In this document: positions 25,560 to 34,586 of the stretch, in pieces | Position numbering within the stretch: position 1 is the stretch's first letter | Layout: the number at the start of each line of letters is the position of its first letter | Made by a program: the position numbers and the translations under genes | Origin: Helicobacter_F equorum | Lineage (GTDB): Bacteria; Campylobacterota; Campylobacteria; Campylobacterales; Helicobacteraceae | Assembly (NCBI RefSeq): GCF_042649585.1 | Contig: NZ_JBHRZM010000002.1 | Span: 62,001 to 126,000 of the forward strand | Direction of reading: 5' to 3' | Length of the DNA: 64,000 bases | Notes under the pieces: generated by a model | The model's database searches: none | Seen by the model: only the letters and a program-made list of their open reading frames with translations | What the model was told of the DNA's origin: nothing

Positions 25560-26597
25560 TTAGAGTTTTATTGTCCCAATGCTTAGGATATAGACAACAA
25601 TACGCACATAGGTAAGTAAACGATTCCAAAACTTGAGTGAATAAATGCAAGATTGTAAGTATTGTGATTTTTGCCACATAGGATTTTGCGAATCTTGTGT
25701 GCCCCCCCCCTCTATACATTCTATAGGAATCTCACTAAAACGAGATTCTAGGATTATAAGTGCATGCAAGTGACTAATCATTGTTTGAGCTATTGTTGTA
25801 GCATGTGGAGTATGAATTTTAAAACCTATTTCTTTTAAGATCTCAATAATATAATACATATTATAAATTCTTTTCGTGTGCGCATTAGGACTTTGAGTGA
25901 TGGATGCAGCATTGAGACAATACACATATAGTCGGGAATTCACACTTAAATAACTTTTGGCAAGATTTGCAAGGACAAAAAACTTAAGCATGTCTTCTGC
26001 CATATTTAAAGGGGTTTGGTAATCTTGTAAATAAGGTAAAGCTTGTTTAGCGAGTGAAGTTTTATAGCACTTATCCCATATGGTAGATTTTGGAAAATGT
26101 TTACTTTTTAAGAAAAAATTATAGGCTATTTGAGAATCTTTGAGGGGTTTGGCACTCCATTGAGTAGGAAGAATGTAACGCATTTTATGCATAATATTGG
26201 CACTTAGTGAAGCATTCTTATCTCCTAGATATAGGGCTTTAAAATGGATAATATCTGGAGAATTCAAGAGATATGGAGCAAGGACTTCGCATGCATTAAG
26301 CACGAGATAATCATCAGCATCAAGCATTAAAGTATAATGTCCTTGGGCATATTTTATTCCCTCTAAGCGTGAAGCAAAGGTTCCAAGGTTATGTGGATTA
26401 TGAATAATCGAGATTCTTGAATCTCTGTTGGCATATGTTTTAGCTATTTCTATACTTCTGTCATTACCACAATCATCGATAATAAGAATTTCAATGTCAT
26501 CAAAAGTTTGGTTGATGCATGATTCTAAACAACGTGCAATGTATCGCTCTACATTGTATGTAGGAACGATAATAGAAAAAGTTGGGTTTTTTTGCAT
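25560..26597 (-). CDS. Glycosyltransferase family 2 with internal G9 tract
   Basis: This 345-residue enzyme starts MQKNPTFSIIVPTYNVERYI with the family 2 GT-A fold, has DDCGNDRSIEIA and the metal-binding LDADDYLV, and then a helical C-terminal region. The ATG at 26597 has GGAG nine bases upstream; the longer frame from 26627 lacks one. In the minus-strand sequence nine guanines (plus 25702-25710) encode part of EGGGTQD near the end. The present length reads through to SIGTIKL. Slippage would swap the last 53 residues for other tails of about 36 or 70 residues. It is likely a phase-variable surface glycan transferase. Confidence 0.85.
   Translation of the reverse strand: MQKNPTFSIIVPTYNVERYIARCLESCINQTFDDIEILIIDDCGNDRSIEIAKTYANRDSRISIIHNPHNLGTFASRLEGIKYAQGHYTLMLDADDYLVLNACEVLAPYLLNSPDIIHFKALYLGDKNASLSANIMHKMRYILPTQWSAKPLKDSQIAYNFFLKSKHFPKSTIWDKCYKTSLAKQALPYLQDYQTPLNMAEDMLKFFVLANLAKSYLSVNSRLYVYCLNAASITQSPNAHTKRIYNMYYIIEILKEIGFKIHTPHATTIAQTMISHLHALIILESRFSEIPIECIEGGGTQDSQNPMWQKSQYLQSCIYSLKFWNRLLTYVRIVVYILSIGTIKL
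25702..25710. repeat. C9/G9 tract in the GT2 gene
   Basis: Nine cytosines on the plus strand (guanines in the gene) form a homopolymer of the length associated with slipped-strand phase variation in Helicobacter and Campylobacter surface genes. Confidence 0.85.
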
Positions 26598-26707
26598 AGA
26601 TTCTAGCTCCAAGGCAATTATATTCATAAGATATAAAGTATTATAGGCATTGTGGGCTTAGATTTTACTAAGAAGGTTTCTTTTGTGTATAGTTTGGTGT
26701 ATTGTTT

Positions 26708-26727
26708 GCTAGGGGGTAAGCCCTAGC
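26708..26727. terminator. Hairpin after the propionate operon
   Basis: The stem GCTAGGG/CCCTAGC with a 6-base loop lies about 30 bp beyond the CoA-transferase stop. There is no strong T-run, so terminator activity is a guess. Confidence 0.4.
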
Positions 26728-26755
26728 ACTAGCTGCTTATGTGAGTATCGTAAGG

Positions 26756-28099
26756 TTAGACAATCTTATTACTTTGTCGCCAAATTTTCATTTTTTGGCC
26801 TTGGGCGATGAGCTCCTCTCGAAAATCTGGGTGTGCCACCGATATGATTGCTTCACATTTGTGCCAAGTTGATAGCCCTTTGAGATTGACTTTGCCATAT
26901 TCCGTCACTAGATAATGCACATTTGCGCGTGTGGCAGTAACAATACTTCCAGATTCTAAGGTTGGTAAGATGCGTGATTTGAGCTCTCCATCTTTTGCGA
27001 CAAATGTCGAGGTGCAGCAAATAAAGCTCTTGCCATTTTTGGCTAGATATGCACCTAGCACGAAATCAAGTTGTCCACCAGCCCCACTAATGTGCCTAGT
27101 GCCAGAAGATTCTGAATTTACTTGCCCAAATAAATCCACATCTACGGCATTATTGATAGAAACGAAATTATCTAATGCTGAAATAGTGCGTATGTCATTG
27201 GTGTAATCTACGGGTGCACTCATGCATTCGGGATTATCATCTAAGAAATCATAGAGTTTTTGGCTCCCCATAGCAAACGAGTATGTTTGTCTCCCTCTAT
27301 CAATGGTTTTTTTACTGCCATTGATTTTACCCGCCAAGCTCATCTCAACAAACGCATCGGCATACATTTCAGTATGCACACCCAAATTTTTGAGATCAGA
27401 CTTGGCGATATAAGATCCCACAATATTCGGCATACCACCAATGCCTAATTGTATGCAACTTCCATCACGAATCTCTTCTACAATGAGTTTTGCTATTATG
27501 TTATCCGCATCCGTCGTTTTGGCTGGCGGAAGCGCTATAGGCTGCGGATTTGAGCCCTCTACGATTATATCGACTTGAGAAATATGCACATCCGCACCCA
27601 TTCCGCCCAGACATCGTGGTAAGTTTGTATTAACTTCGACGATAACAATATCTGCCATTTCTACGCAGGCTTGCATATGAGAGGCTGAAGGTCCAAAGTT
27701 AAAATACCCATGTTTGTCCATAGGTGCAACTTGCATAATTACGACATTTGGGTGTGGTGCATTATCACGATAGTAGCGTGGCAACTCCGAATAACGCATT
27801 GGCACATAAAATCCAAGTCCTTGATCGATGAGTTTGCGTCCTATACCGCTTGCATGCCAAGTATACCAAGAAACATGGGGTTTTGGATCCTCGACTTGAA
27901 AGACTTGTGGGACTTGCAAGAGTATCCCACCACGTAATTTTACATCTTGCAAATCTTTTATACGCTCACTTAGGGCATGATCACAAGCTATAGGAGTAGT
28001 GATCGCCCAACCATAATCCACCCAATCTCCGGATTTTATAACACTAACTGCTTGTTGTGCAGTTTTGAGTTTTTGTCGGTATATTTCTCGAAAATCCAT
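26756..28099 (-). CDS. Acyl-CoA:acetate CoA-transferase / acetyl-CoA hydrolase family
   Basis: This 447-residue protein belongs to the acetyl-CoA hydrolase/transferase family that includes butyryl- and propionyl-CoA:acetate CoA-transferases. It has QLGIGGMPN, the segment GQVNSESSGTRHISGAGGQ carrying the expected catalytic glutamate and CoA-site glycines, and a late RANVHYLVTEYG. AGGAGG precedes the ATG. It follows prpD by 45 bp in the prpBCD operon. I infer that it makes propionyl-CoA from propionate at the expense of another acyl-CoA, in place of a PrpE ligase, which is not present here. Confidence 0.85.
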   Translation of the reverse strand: MDFREIYRQKLKTAQQAVSVIKSGDWVDYGWAITTPIACDHALSERIKDLQDVKLRGGILLQVPQVFQVEDPKPHVSWYTWHASGIGRKLIDQGLGFYVPMRYSELPRYYRDNAPHPNVVIMQVAPMDKHGYFNFGPSASHMQACVEMADIVIVEVNTNLPRCLGGMGADVHISQVDIIVEGSNPQPIALPPAKTTDADNIIAKLIVEEIRDGSCIQLGIGGMPNIVGSYIAKSDLKNLGVHTEMYADAFVEMSLAGKINGSKKTIDRGRQTYSFAMGSQKLYDFLDDNPECMSAPVDYTNDIRTISALDNFVSINNAVDVDLFGQVNSESSGTRHISGAGGQLDFVLGAYLAKNGKSFICCTSTFVAKDGELKSRILPTLESGSIVTATRANVHYLVTEYGKVNLKGLSTWHKCEAIISVAHPDFREELIAQGQKMKIWRQSNKIV

Positions 28100-28144
28100 A
28101 TAACCTCCTCCTGTTTATGTTTGAAACCTATATCTTAGCTTTTG

Positions 28145-29599
28145 TTAAAGCGCAAAGAGATCGCTAAATTCATTGAATGGCATAGATTCTAATGTCGCTT
28201 GATTGGCACAAACTTCCTTAATTTTGGCACATTTTTTAGGGCTAAGTTTGCGTGCGATATTACGCTCAAATTTCGCCACAAGAACAGGAATCCCCTCATC
28301 TCTGCGTCGTTTGTGACCGATAGGATATTCTACTTCTATTTTTTGGCTTTGGCTACCATCTTTGTAGAAAATTTGCACAGCATTGGCGATAGAGCGCTTA
28401 TCAGATTCAAGATATTCTTTTGTGTAGCGATCATCAACTTCTACGACCATTTTATCACGCAAGGCATCAATGCGTGGATCACTTGCCACACTATCTTCAT
28501 AATCATTAGCAGTTAAGCGTCCAAAAATGAGTGGCACAGCTACCATATATTGGATACAATGATCTCTATCTGCTGGGTTTGCAAGAGGTCCTACTTTGTT
28601 AATGATTCTATGTCCAGATTCTTGTGTAGTAATGACAATTTTTTCTACAGAATCTAGTTTGTCTTTGACTTCATCATGAAGTTTTAGTGCGCATTCTACA
28701 GCAGTTTGTGCGTGGAATTCGGCTGGGAAACTGATTTTAAAGAGAACATTTTCCATCACATAGCTACCAAATTCTTGTGGAATAGTAAGTTTTTGTCCCC
28801 TCATTTTGACATCTTCAAATCCCCAGAATTTTGCACTTAATGCACTTGGATACCCCATTTCGCCACTTAGGGCTTTGAGTGCTAGATTCACGCCTCGGCT
28901 ACTCGCATCTCCTGCTGCCCAACTTTTGCGACTTCCTGTATTTGGTGCGTGGCGATAAGTTCGCAATGCACCACCATCGATAAATGCGTGACTTACAGCA
29001 TTTCTTATTTCCTCAAAATTTCCTCCAAGCATAGCACAAGCTACGGCAGTAGAAGCAATGCGCACGAGCAATACATGATCTAATCCCACTTTATTAAAAC
29101 AATTATCAAGTGCCAAAACCCCTTGAATCTCATGAGCTTTGATCATTGCACTAAGTGCGTCTTTTACTGTGAGTGGTGCTTTGCCTTGAGCGATATTTTT
29201 GCGACTCATATAGTCGGCTACCGCCCAAATTGCACCTAAATTATCGCTTGGGTGTCCCCATTCTGCTGCAAGCCAAGTATCATTAAAATCTAACCATCTA
29301 ACCATAGCACCCACATTAAATGCTGCTCTTTCTGGTTCTAGTTGATAGCTAGTGCCTGGAATCTTTGCTCCTAATGGGCGGAATTCTGCACCTTCAACTA
29401 CTGGTCCCAAAAGCTTTGTGCAAGCTGGAAATTCTAATGCCAAAAGTCCGCACCCAATGGTATCCATAAGACAATAGCGTGCAGTTTCATACGCAAGTTT
29501 AGAATCTATTTTAAACTCTAGTGCGTATTTTGCAATTTTTGTTAATAATTCATCAAATTCTGGTCGTTTTGTATCTAAAATACCCATATCAGCACTCAT
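28145..29599 (-). CDS. prpD: 2-Methylcitrate dehydratase
   Basis: PrpD dehydrates 2-methylcitrate to 2-methylaconitate in the methylcitrate cycle. The protein from ATG 29599 has 484 residues, the usual length. It has the MmgE/PrpD family text DTIGCGLLALEFP, VRWLDFNDTWLAAEWGHPSDNLGAIWAVADY, GDASSRGVNLAL and KISFPAEFHAQTA. AAGGAG lies six bases before this ATG; the longer frame to 29689 would overlap prpC. It is a member of the prpB-prpC-prpD-CoA-transferase operon. Confidence 0.95.
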   Translation of the reverse strand: MSADMGILDTKRPEFDELLTKIAKYALEFKIDSKLAYETARYCLMDTIGCGLLALEFPACTKLLGPVVEGAEFRPLGAKIPGTSYQLEPERAAFNVGAMVRWLDFNDTWLAAEWGHPSDNLGAIWAVADYMSRKNIAQGKAPLTVKDALSAMIKAHEIQGVLALDNCFNKVGLDHVLLVRIASTAVACAMLGGNFEEIRNAVSHAFIDGGALRTYRHAPNTGSRKSWAAGDASSRGVNLALKALSGEMGYPSALSAKFWGFEDVKMRGQKLTIPQEFGSYVMENVLFKISFPAEFHAQTAVECALKLHDEVKDKLDSVEKIVITTQESGHRIINKVGPLANPADRDHCIQYMVAVPLIFGRLTANDYEDSVASDPRIDALRDKMVVEVDDRYTKEYLESDKRSIANAVQIFYKDGSQSQKIEVEYPIGHKRRRDEGIPVLVAKFERNIARKLSPKKCAKIKEVCANQATLESMPFNEFSDLFAL

Positions 29600-29675
29600 C
29601 GTGTTCTCCTTAAGAAAGTAAAATATTATATTTGAGTTATCTTTGGGAGATAACTCACTTGTTTTGCACCAAATT

Positions 29676-30821
29676 TCAGCGATCCTCAATCTTTACATAC
29701 GCTCTATTTTCTGGTCCTGTGTATTCAGAGCTAGGGCGTATGAGTTTGTTATCTGCGCGTTGCTCATATACATGCGCAAGCCAACCACTTGTGCGACTCA
29801 TGATAAATATCGGTGTGAAGTATGAGGTTGGAATCCCCATGAAGTGGTAGGCGCTTGCGCTATAAAAGTCAAGATTTGGGAAAAGTTTTTTCTCATCCCA
29901 CATAATCTTTTCTATCACTTCACTAATAGGATAGAGGAGTTTGGTATCACCTACATCATCACCAAGTTTTTTGCTCCATTCTTTGATAACAACATTTCTA
30001 GGATCGGCTTTGACATATACGCGATGTCCAAATCCCATAATTTTTGCTTTGTTAGCAAGTTTTTCATAGATTCCTTTTGTTGCTTCTTCCACGCTTTTAA
30101 ACTCTTCTAAAAGCTCCATAGCAGCTTCATTTGCTCCGCCATGTAGTGGTCCTCGTAGAGCACCAATCGCTGCAGTGATAGCTGAATACACATCTGAAAG
30201 TGTCGCGCTTACTACACGCGCTGTAAAGGTAGAAGCATTAAATTCATGCTCCGCATAGAGAATAAGGCTGACATGCATAGCTTTTATCCAAAGCTCCTTT
30301 GGCTCTTTGTTGTGTAGTTTTTCTAAGAAATATCCCCCGATAGAATCTTGTTTAGATTCTGTGTTTAATTCTGTCCCACTTTTGTGCCAATGATGCCAAA
30401 AAAGCAAGATTGAAGGGAAAATTCCAAGTAAGCGAATCCCAATTTTTAGTTGATCAGGGAAACTCATCTTAGCCACACTCAGATTTTCTTGCTCCAAACA
30501 TCCCAAAACAGAACAACCTGTTCTCATCACATCCATTGGGTGTGCATCTTTTGGTAAAAGCTTGAGGGCTTCACGCATTTCTTTTGGTAAAGTTCTTGCC
30601 TTGATAAGTTCTGCTTTAAAGTCTGCTAATTCTGCTTTTGTAGGTAATGTCCCCTTAAGAAGAAGATATGCTACCTCTTCAAACTCTGCATATTTTGCCA
30701 AGTCATAAATGTCATAACCGCGGTAATTTAGTCCGTGTCCTGTCCCAACGGTGCAAATTGCTGATTTTCCAGCGATAACTCCAGCAAGTCCGCCAACTTT
30801 TCCTTTTGCTACTTCTCCCAT
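29676..30821 (-). CDS. prpC: 2-Methylcitrate synthase
   Basis: PrpC condenses propionyl-CoA with oxaloacetate. The 381-residue citrate synthase family protein starts KVGGLAGVIAGKSAICTVG, has YRGYDIYDLA, LYAEHEFNASTF, GALRGPLHGGANEAAM and GFGHRVYVKADPR, and ends with a PIFIMSRTSGWLAHVYEQ block. The catalytic histidines lie in GPLHGGAN and GFGHRVY. Its placement between prpB and prpD supports methylcitrate rather than citrate synthase. AAAGGAG precedes the ATG. Confidence 0.95.
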   Translation of the reverse strand: MGEVAKGKVGGLAGVIAGKSAICTVGTGHGLNYRGYDIYDLAKYAEFEEVAYLLLKGTLPTKAELADFKAELIKARTLPKEMREALKLLPKDAHPMDVMRTGCSVLGCLEQENLSVAKMSFPDQLKIGIRLLGIFPSILLFWHHWHKSGTELNTESKQDSIGGYFLEKLHNKEPKELWIKAMHVSLILYAEHEFNASTFTARVVSATLSDVYSAITAAIGALRGPLHGGANEAAMELLEEFKSVEEATKGIYEKLANKAKIMGFGHRVYVKADPRNVVIKEWSKKLGDDVGDTKLLYPISEVIEKIMWDEKKLFPNLDFYSASAYHFMGIPTSYFTPIFIMSRTSGWLAHVYEQRADNKLIRPSSEYTGPENRAYVKIEDR

Positions 30822-30841
30822 AATATCTCCTTTAGTTAAGA

Positions 30842-31708
30842 TTATTTTTTAAATAAAGCATCAAGTTTTTGCTCATAAGCATGGTAGCCAAGCATTTCAT
30901 AAAGTTCATCACGCGTTTGCATTTTTTCAATACTCGCTTTTTGTGATCCATTTTTGAGAATGTCATTAAAGACTTCTAGTGCGGCTTTGTTCATTGCTCT
31001 AGCTGCAGAGAGTGGATATAACACCATAGAGATTCCGACATTTTTAAGTTCATCAGTTGTGAAATATGGTGTTTTTCCAAATTCTGTGATGTTTGCCAAC
31101 ACAGGGACTTTGATAATATCTGTAAATTGTTTATACTCTTCAAGAGTATGGATTGCTTCAGCAAAGATCATATCTGCCCCTGCTTCCACATAGGCTAAAG
31201 CCCTCTCAATTGCAGCTTGTTGTCCTTCACTCGCGTGTGCATCGGTGCGTGCCATTACGACAAATTCAGAATCTATTTTGCCATCAATTGCTGCTTTTAT
31301 CCTATCGCACATTTCATCTTTGCTCACAAGTTCTTTGTTTGGGCGATGTCCGCAACGCTTTTGGGCAACTTGATCTTCTATATGACAACCAGCCGCACCA
31401 CTTCTTGTCAAATCTTTAATGGTTCTTACAATATTAAATGCACCACCCCAACCTGTATCTGCATCGACAAGCAATGGTAAATCGCTCACAGCAGTGATTC
31501 TTCTCACATCAATACAGACATCTTCTAATGAGCTAATGCCAAGATCAGGCACACCCAAACTCATAGCAGCCAACGCACCACCACTAAGATATAGGGCTTT
31601 AGCACCACTTTTTTGTGCTTGAATTGCCGAATATGCATTAATCACACCTAGAATCTGTAAGGGATGATTGTTTTTGACTGCTTCTCTAAATTTTTTTCCA
31701 GCACTCAT
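30842..31708 (-). CDS. prpB: 2-Methylisocitrate lyase
   Basis: PrpB splits 2-methylisocitrate into pyruvate and succinate, the last step of the cycle. The 288-residue protein from ATG 31708 has LYLSGGALAAMSLGVPDLG, the metal-site VDADTGWGG, HIEDQVAQKRCGHRPNK with the catalytic KRCGH loop, and DMIFAEAIHTLEEY. AAAGGAG lies eight bases before this ATG, so the longer frame to 31732 is rejected. It is the first gene of the operon. Confidence 0.95.
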   Translation of the reverse strand: MSAGKKFREAVKNNHPLQILGVINAYSAIQAQKSGAKALYLSGGALAAMSLGVPDLGISSLEDVCIDVRRITAVSDLPLLVDADTGWGGAFNIVRTIKDLTRSGAAGCHIEDQVAQKRCGHRPNKELVSKDEMCDRIKAAIDGKIDSEFVVMARTDAHASEGQQAAIERALAYVEAGADMIFAEAIHTLEEYKQFTDIIKVPVLANITEFGKTPYFTTDELKNVGISMVLYPLSAARAMNKAALEVFNDILKNGSQKASIEKMQTRDELYEMLGYHAYEQKLDALFKK

Positions 31709-31765
31709 GTAACTTTCTCCTTTGCTTCCCAATCTAAGATTACTTCAAATCGTAACCTGCCTTTT

Positions 31766-31771
31766 ATTGTA
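31766..31771 (-). promoter_or_regulatory. -10 element for the prp operon
   Basis: On the minus strand TACAAT, preceded by TTGCT, lies about 58 bp before the prpB ATG in an AT-rich stretch. Confidence 0.45.
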
Positions 31772-31863
31772 AGCAAAAAGTTTTAAATTAGACTAGTGAC
31801 TATATTCAATTTCTCACTAAAATGTAGGATTTTTTTTGAATCTAATGTGTGAAAAAAGGAGTT

Positions 31864-31894
31864 TTTCCCTTAAGGTAGGGAAACATATTATGTT
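31864..31894. promoter_or_regulatory. Paired inverted repeats upstream of prpB
   Basis: Two inverted repeats adjoin: TTTCCCT/AGGGAAA (31864-31870 with 31877-31883) and AACATA/TATGTT around one central base (31882-31894). The 258 bp between prpB and the DinB-like gene has no coding content, so these may be an operator or leader structure for the operon. No regulator gene is adjacent. Confidence 0.4.
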
Positions 31895-31940
31895 ACATTA
31901 AGAAACATAAAGAAGGAATACAAAAAATTTGAGGGCATCA

Positions 31941-31966
31941 TGTGACTCTTTAATGTAAGAGCCACA
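31941..31966 (-). terminator. Hairpin directly after the DinB-like gene
   Basis: A 10-bp stem with one mismatch (31941-31950 with 31957-31966) begins next to the stop codon of the upstream gene on the minus strand. It has no clear T-run. Confidence 0.45.
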
Positions 31967-32464
31967 TTACATACCTAACATACCGGCAAAATCATTTGGT
32001 ACATTCATAATGTCTAATATCGCAGCAATTTGCCCTCTGTGATGTGTGCCGTGATTAAGGATACTCAAAAAATATTGTGCAATGGATTTTTTAAAGCTTA
32101 TACCAGGAAATGAAAGTTCTCGCACAGCACTAAAATCCGCGATTGAATCTACAAGATCAATGATAAGTCTATCTGCTTGTTTGCGCAGAGTGATAAGAGA
32201 TTCAAAGTTGTTATTTTGTAAGCCACTAGCAAGAGCGTCTTGCAAGTCTTTGGTATCTAATGGATTTGGTGCATAAGAATTGATGATGCCTAACAAAATC
32301 GCTATATCAGCTTCCAAAATATGAATAAAGGTGCCTATGATTGAGGTGTAATACACACCGACATCTTTTTGGAGGTCACTAGGGTTTAGTGTTTCTAAAA
32401 CCTTTAGCATATTGTCATTGGCAAATTGATTGTAACGTGCTTGTAGCGTAAGTACTTCTCGCAT
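31967..32464 (-). CDS. DinB-family four-helix protein
   Basis: This 165-residue protein has the DinB-like four-helix-bundle pattern. A histidine lies in GTFIHILEADIAILLG and the metal-site pair in LNHGTHHRGQIAAIL. Members bind a divalent metal, and several are thiol transferases or are damage-induced, but the function of this one is unknown. AAGGAG precedes the ATG. It is alone, with a hairpin just downstream separating it from the prp operon. Confidence 0.82.
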   Translation of the reverse strand: MREVLTLQARYNQFANDNMLKVLETLNPSDLQKDVGVYYTSIIGTFIHILEADIAILLGIINSYAPNPLDTKDLQDALASGLQNNNFESLITLRKQADRLIIDLVDSIADFSAVRELSFPGISFKKSIAQYFLSILNHGTHHRGQIAAILDIMNVPNDFAGMLGM

Positions 32465-32580
32465 ATTATTCTCCTTGTCGTTCGGGTTAGATAAAAGTCG
32501 GTATTCTAGTATGAGATTCTAAATGATATGTTAGAGGTTTGTGTTGTAGGGATCTGGGGAAATGTTAGGTTACAGAGATT

Positions 32581-33306
32581 TTAAAGTAGCGCGATATTGT
32601 TAAAGGTTCCCCAGCCGCCATAACCTACCATACACAATCCAGCTAAAGTATTAAAAATTGCGGGTTTTATGATACGCATGAGACTTGATGCAAAGAGCGC
32701 AAATGGATACATAACAAGAGCAGTTGCAAGTCCAAAAACTCCCATTATCATAGCCCCACTAAAAGCATTACCGATCGCTATGGCACTAATGAGAAAAAAA
32801 TACACAATGCCACAAGGCAAGATTCCATTTAATATACCTAGTAAAAAATATGAGAACATGGAGCGTGATGTAAGCAAATAGGTAAAAAATCTAAAAATCA
32901 TAAAGCCATGCTTTTGGGTGGATTGTATCTGTGTGGAATCTTGCGAGGTGGGATTAGTAGGAAAGATGGAAAATTCAAAGATTCTCAAAAACTTTGGAAA
33001 TAGCAAATATGCAAACCCAAATATAAGCAAGAGCACACCTACGCATATGCCCACAATGGCTTTTATGTGCATGTTTTGTGTAAAGATTGCACCAAAACTT
33101 CCAAAGATTGCCCCTAAAAGCATATACATACACACACGCCCACAGACATATAAAAAGTGCAAAAAAGCATTGTGTGCTAGAGCATGGGAGTTATGAATCT
33201 TGGCGCGTGTATAGGCGATAACTAATCCTCCACACATACCTACACAATGCCCTAGTGATGAAATAAATGCGATACTAAAAATACTCAATATATCAAAATA
33301 CTGCAC
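32581..33306 (-). CDS. TauE/SafE- or DsbD-like membrane protein
   Basis: This 241-residue polytopic protein has an N-terminal SLGHCVGMCGGLV segment and further transmembrane helices, including GILNGILPCGIVYFFL. The pattern matches the UreH/DsbD_2 group (often annotated as sulfite exporter TauE/SafE). Relatives in Campylobacterota have been linked to copper handling and cbb3 oxidase assembly, which I cannot test here. The start is GTG with AAGG upstream. A Ser/Thr/Gln-rich linker near residues 118-130 separates the two halves. Confidence 0.78.
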   Translation of the reverse strand: MQYFDILSIFSIAFISSLGHCVGMCGGLVIAYTRAKIHNSHALAHNAFLHFLYVCGRVCMYMLLGAIFGSFGAIFTQNMHIKAIVGICVGVLLLIFGFAYLLFPKFLRIFEFSIFPTNPTSQDSTQIQSTQKHGFMIFRFFTYLLTSRSMFSYFLLGILNGILPCGIVYFFLISAIAIGNAFSGAMIMGVFGLATALVMYPFALFASSLMRIIKPAIFNTLAGLCMVGYGGWGTFNNIALL

Positions 33307-33426
33307 CAGTGTTACCTTGTCTCAAAATGATTTTTATAGCCTTGCATAGAATTTAGAGTGATTGTAACTTGTGTATGGTTATCGTTTTCTTAATGGCGAT
33401 TTAAAAGTTTTTTAATAATTTTTTGC

Positions 33427-33432
33427 TACAAT
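33427..33432 (+). promoter_or_regulatory. Extended -10 for the rpmE operon
   Basis: TACAAT preceded by TTGC lies about 40 bp before rpmE in a strongly AT-rich stretch, as in Helicobacter housekeeping promoters. Confidence 0.55.
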
Positions 33433-33473
33433 CCTGAATTTTTAAAACTACTTTCTTAAAAAGGGGTTTGGAG

Positions 33474-33677
33474 ATGAAAAAAGGTATTCACCCAGAGTAT
33501 GTTCCATGCAAGGTAACTTGTGTTACAAGTGGCAAAGAAATTGAAGTATTAAGCACTAAACCACAGCTTCGCGTTGATATTTCAAGTTTTTGTCATCCAT
33601 TTTATACAGGAAGTGATAAAATCGCTGATGCGACAGGTAGAGTAGAGAAGTTCCGCCAAAAGTATAATCTCAAATAA
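33474..33677 (+). CDS. rpmE: Ribosomal protein bL31
   Basis: This 67-residue L31 begins MKKGIHPEYVPCKVTC and contains SSFCHPFYTGS, with three cysteines as in the zinc-type protein of H. pylori. AAGGGG lies seven bases before the ATG at 33474. It heads a run of genes with rsmI, an rRNA methyltransferase and two envelope proteins. From memory this is the same order as in H. pylori. Confidence 0.95.
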   Translation: MKKGIHPEYVPCKVTCVTSGKEIEVLSTKPQLRVDISSFCHPFYTGSDKIADATGRVEKFRQKYNLK

Positions 33678-33686
33678 TTCTGTGTT

Positions 33687-34577
33687 GTGCTTACGATCCT
33701 CCCAGCCCCTATCGGTAATCTTTTAGACATTAGCCTTAGGAGTTTGCAGGCTCTTGCACAAGCACAAGTTGTGTTGTGTGAAGATACACGCATAACAAAA
33801 AAACTCTATATGCTGCTTTTAGAGCGGTCTCTTTTTGGTGATTTGCTGGATTCAGTAGCACTCTCTCATAAACGCTTTATTTCATTGCACTCTCATAATG
33901 AAGAACACATATTAGAGGCTTTTGATCGGGAATTTTTTAGTCAAAATGTTGTGTATTTAAGTGATGCGGGTATGCCTACTATCAGTGATCCAGGTGCGAA
34001 ACTCGTGCAATGGTGCATCACTCATGACATAGCATATGATGTTTTGCCTGGTGCAAGTGCTCTTAATGTGTGTTTTGCCTCTAGTGGTATCGAATCTCAA
34101 GGCTTTTTCTTCGGTGGTTTTTTACCTCACAAACAATCCCAAAGACAGCAAACCCTCCGACATTATGCCATGCTTGGTGTGCCTTGCATTTGGTATGAGA
34201 GTCCACACAGAATCCTCCAAAGTCTCAAAGACATAGAGATTATATTACCAAACGCTTATTTGTGCGTATGCAAGGAGCTTAGCAAGATTCATCAAGCAAG
34301 GTTTTTTGGTAATGCTACAGAAATTTTGCGACAACTAGAGGGGGCAAAGATTCTTGGAGAGTGGGTGTTATGCCTTGTAGATGAAAGCAAGGAAGAACCA
34401 AGCTTATGTTTAAGCGAGGTAGAAGCACTCGATATAACACCAAAAGCAAAGGCTAAGATTCTTGCACATTTGACACAAAGAAATGTCAAGGAGTGTTACC
34501 AAGAGCTTTTAGAATCTACTATGATTAAAGCCCACAGAGAATCTAGCGATACTGCAGACACTTCGCTTTTATCATAA
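33687..34577 (+). CDS. rsmI: 16S rRNA 2'-O-ribose C1402 methyltransferase
   Basis: RsmI methylates the ribose of C1402 in the decoding centre. The 296-residue protein begins LTILPAPIGNLLDISLRSLQ and has VLCEDTRITKKL, YLSDAGMPTISDPGAKLV and YESPHRIL, all family signatures of this tetrapyrrole-methylase-fold enzyme. The start is GTG, 10 bp after rpmE. The C-terminal tail is Ser/Thr-rich and variable. Confidence 0.93.
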   Translation: MLTILPAPIGNLLDISLRSLQALAQAQVVLCEDTRITKKLYMLLLERSLFGDLLDSVALSHKRFISLHSHNEEHILEAFDREFFSQNVVYLSDAGMPTISDPGAKLVQWCITHDIAYDVLPGASALNVCFASSGIESQGFFFGGFLPHKQSQRQQTLRHYAMLGVPCIWYESPHRILQSLKDIEIILPNAYLCVCKELSKIHQARFFGNATEILRQLEGAKILGEWVLCLVDESKEEPSLCLSEVEALDITPKAKAKILAHLTQRNVKECYQELLESTMIKAHRESSDTADTSLLS

Positions 34578-34586
34578 GGAATAGTT

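Noticed and set aside
25486..25719. A 77-codon frame as a separate gene
   Set aside because: It is the other register of the GT2 gene after the G9 tract and has no start signals of its own.
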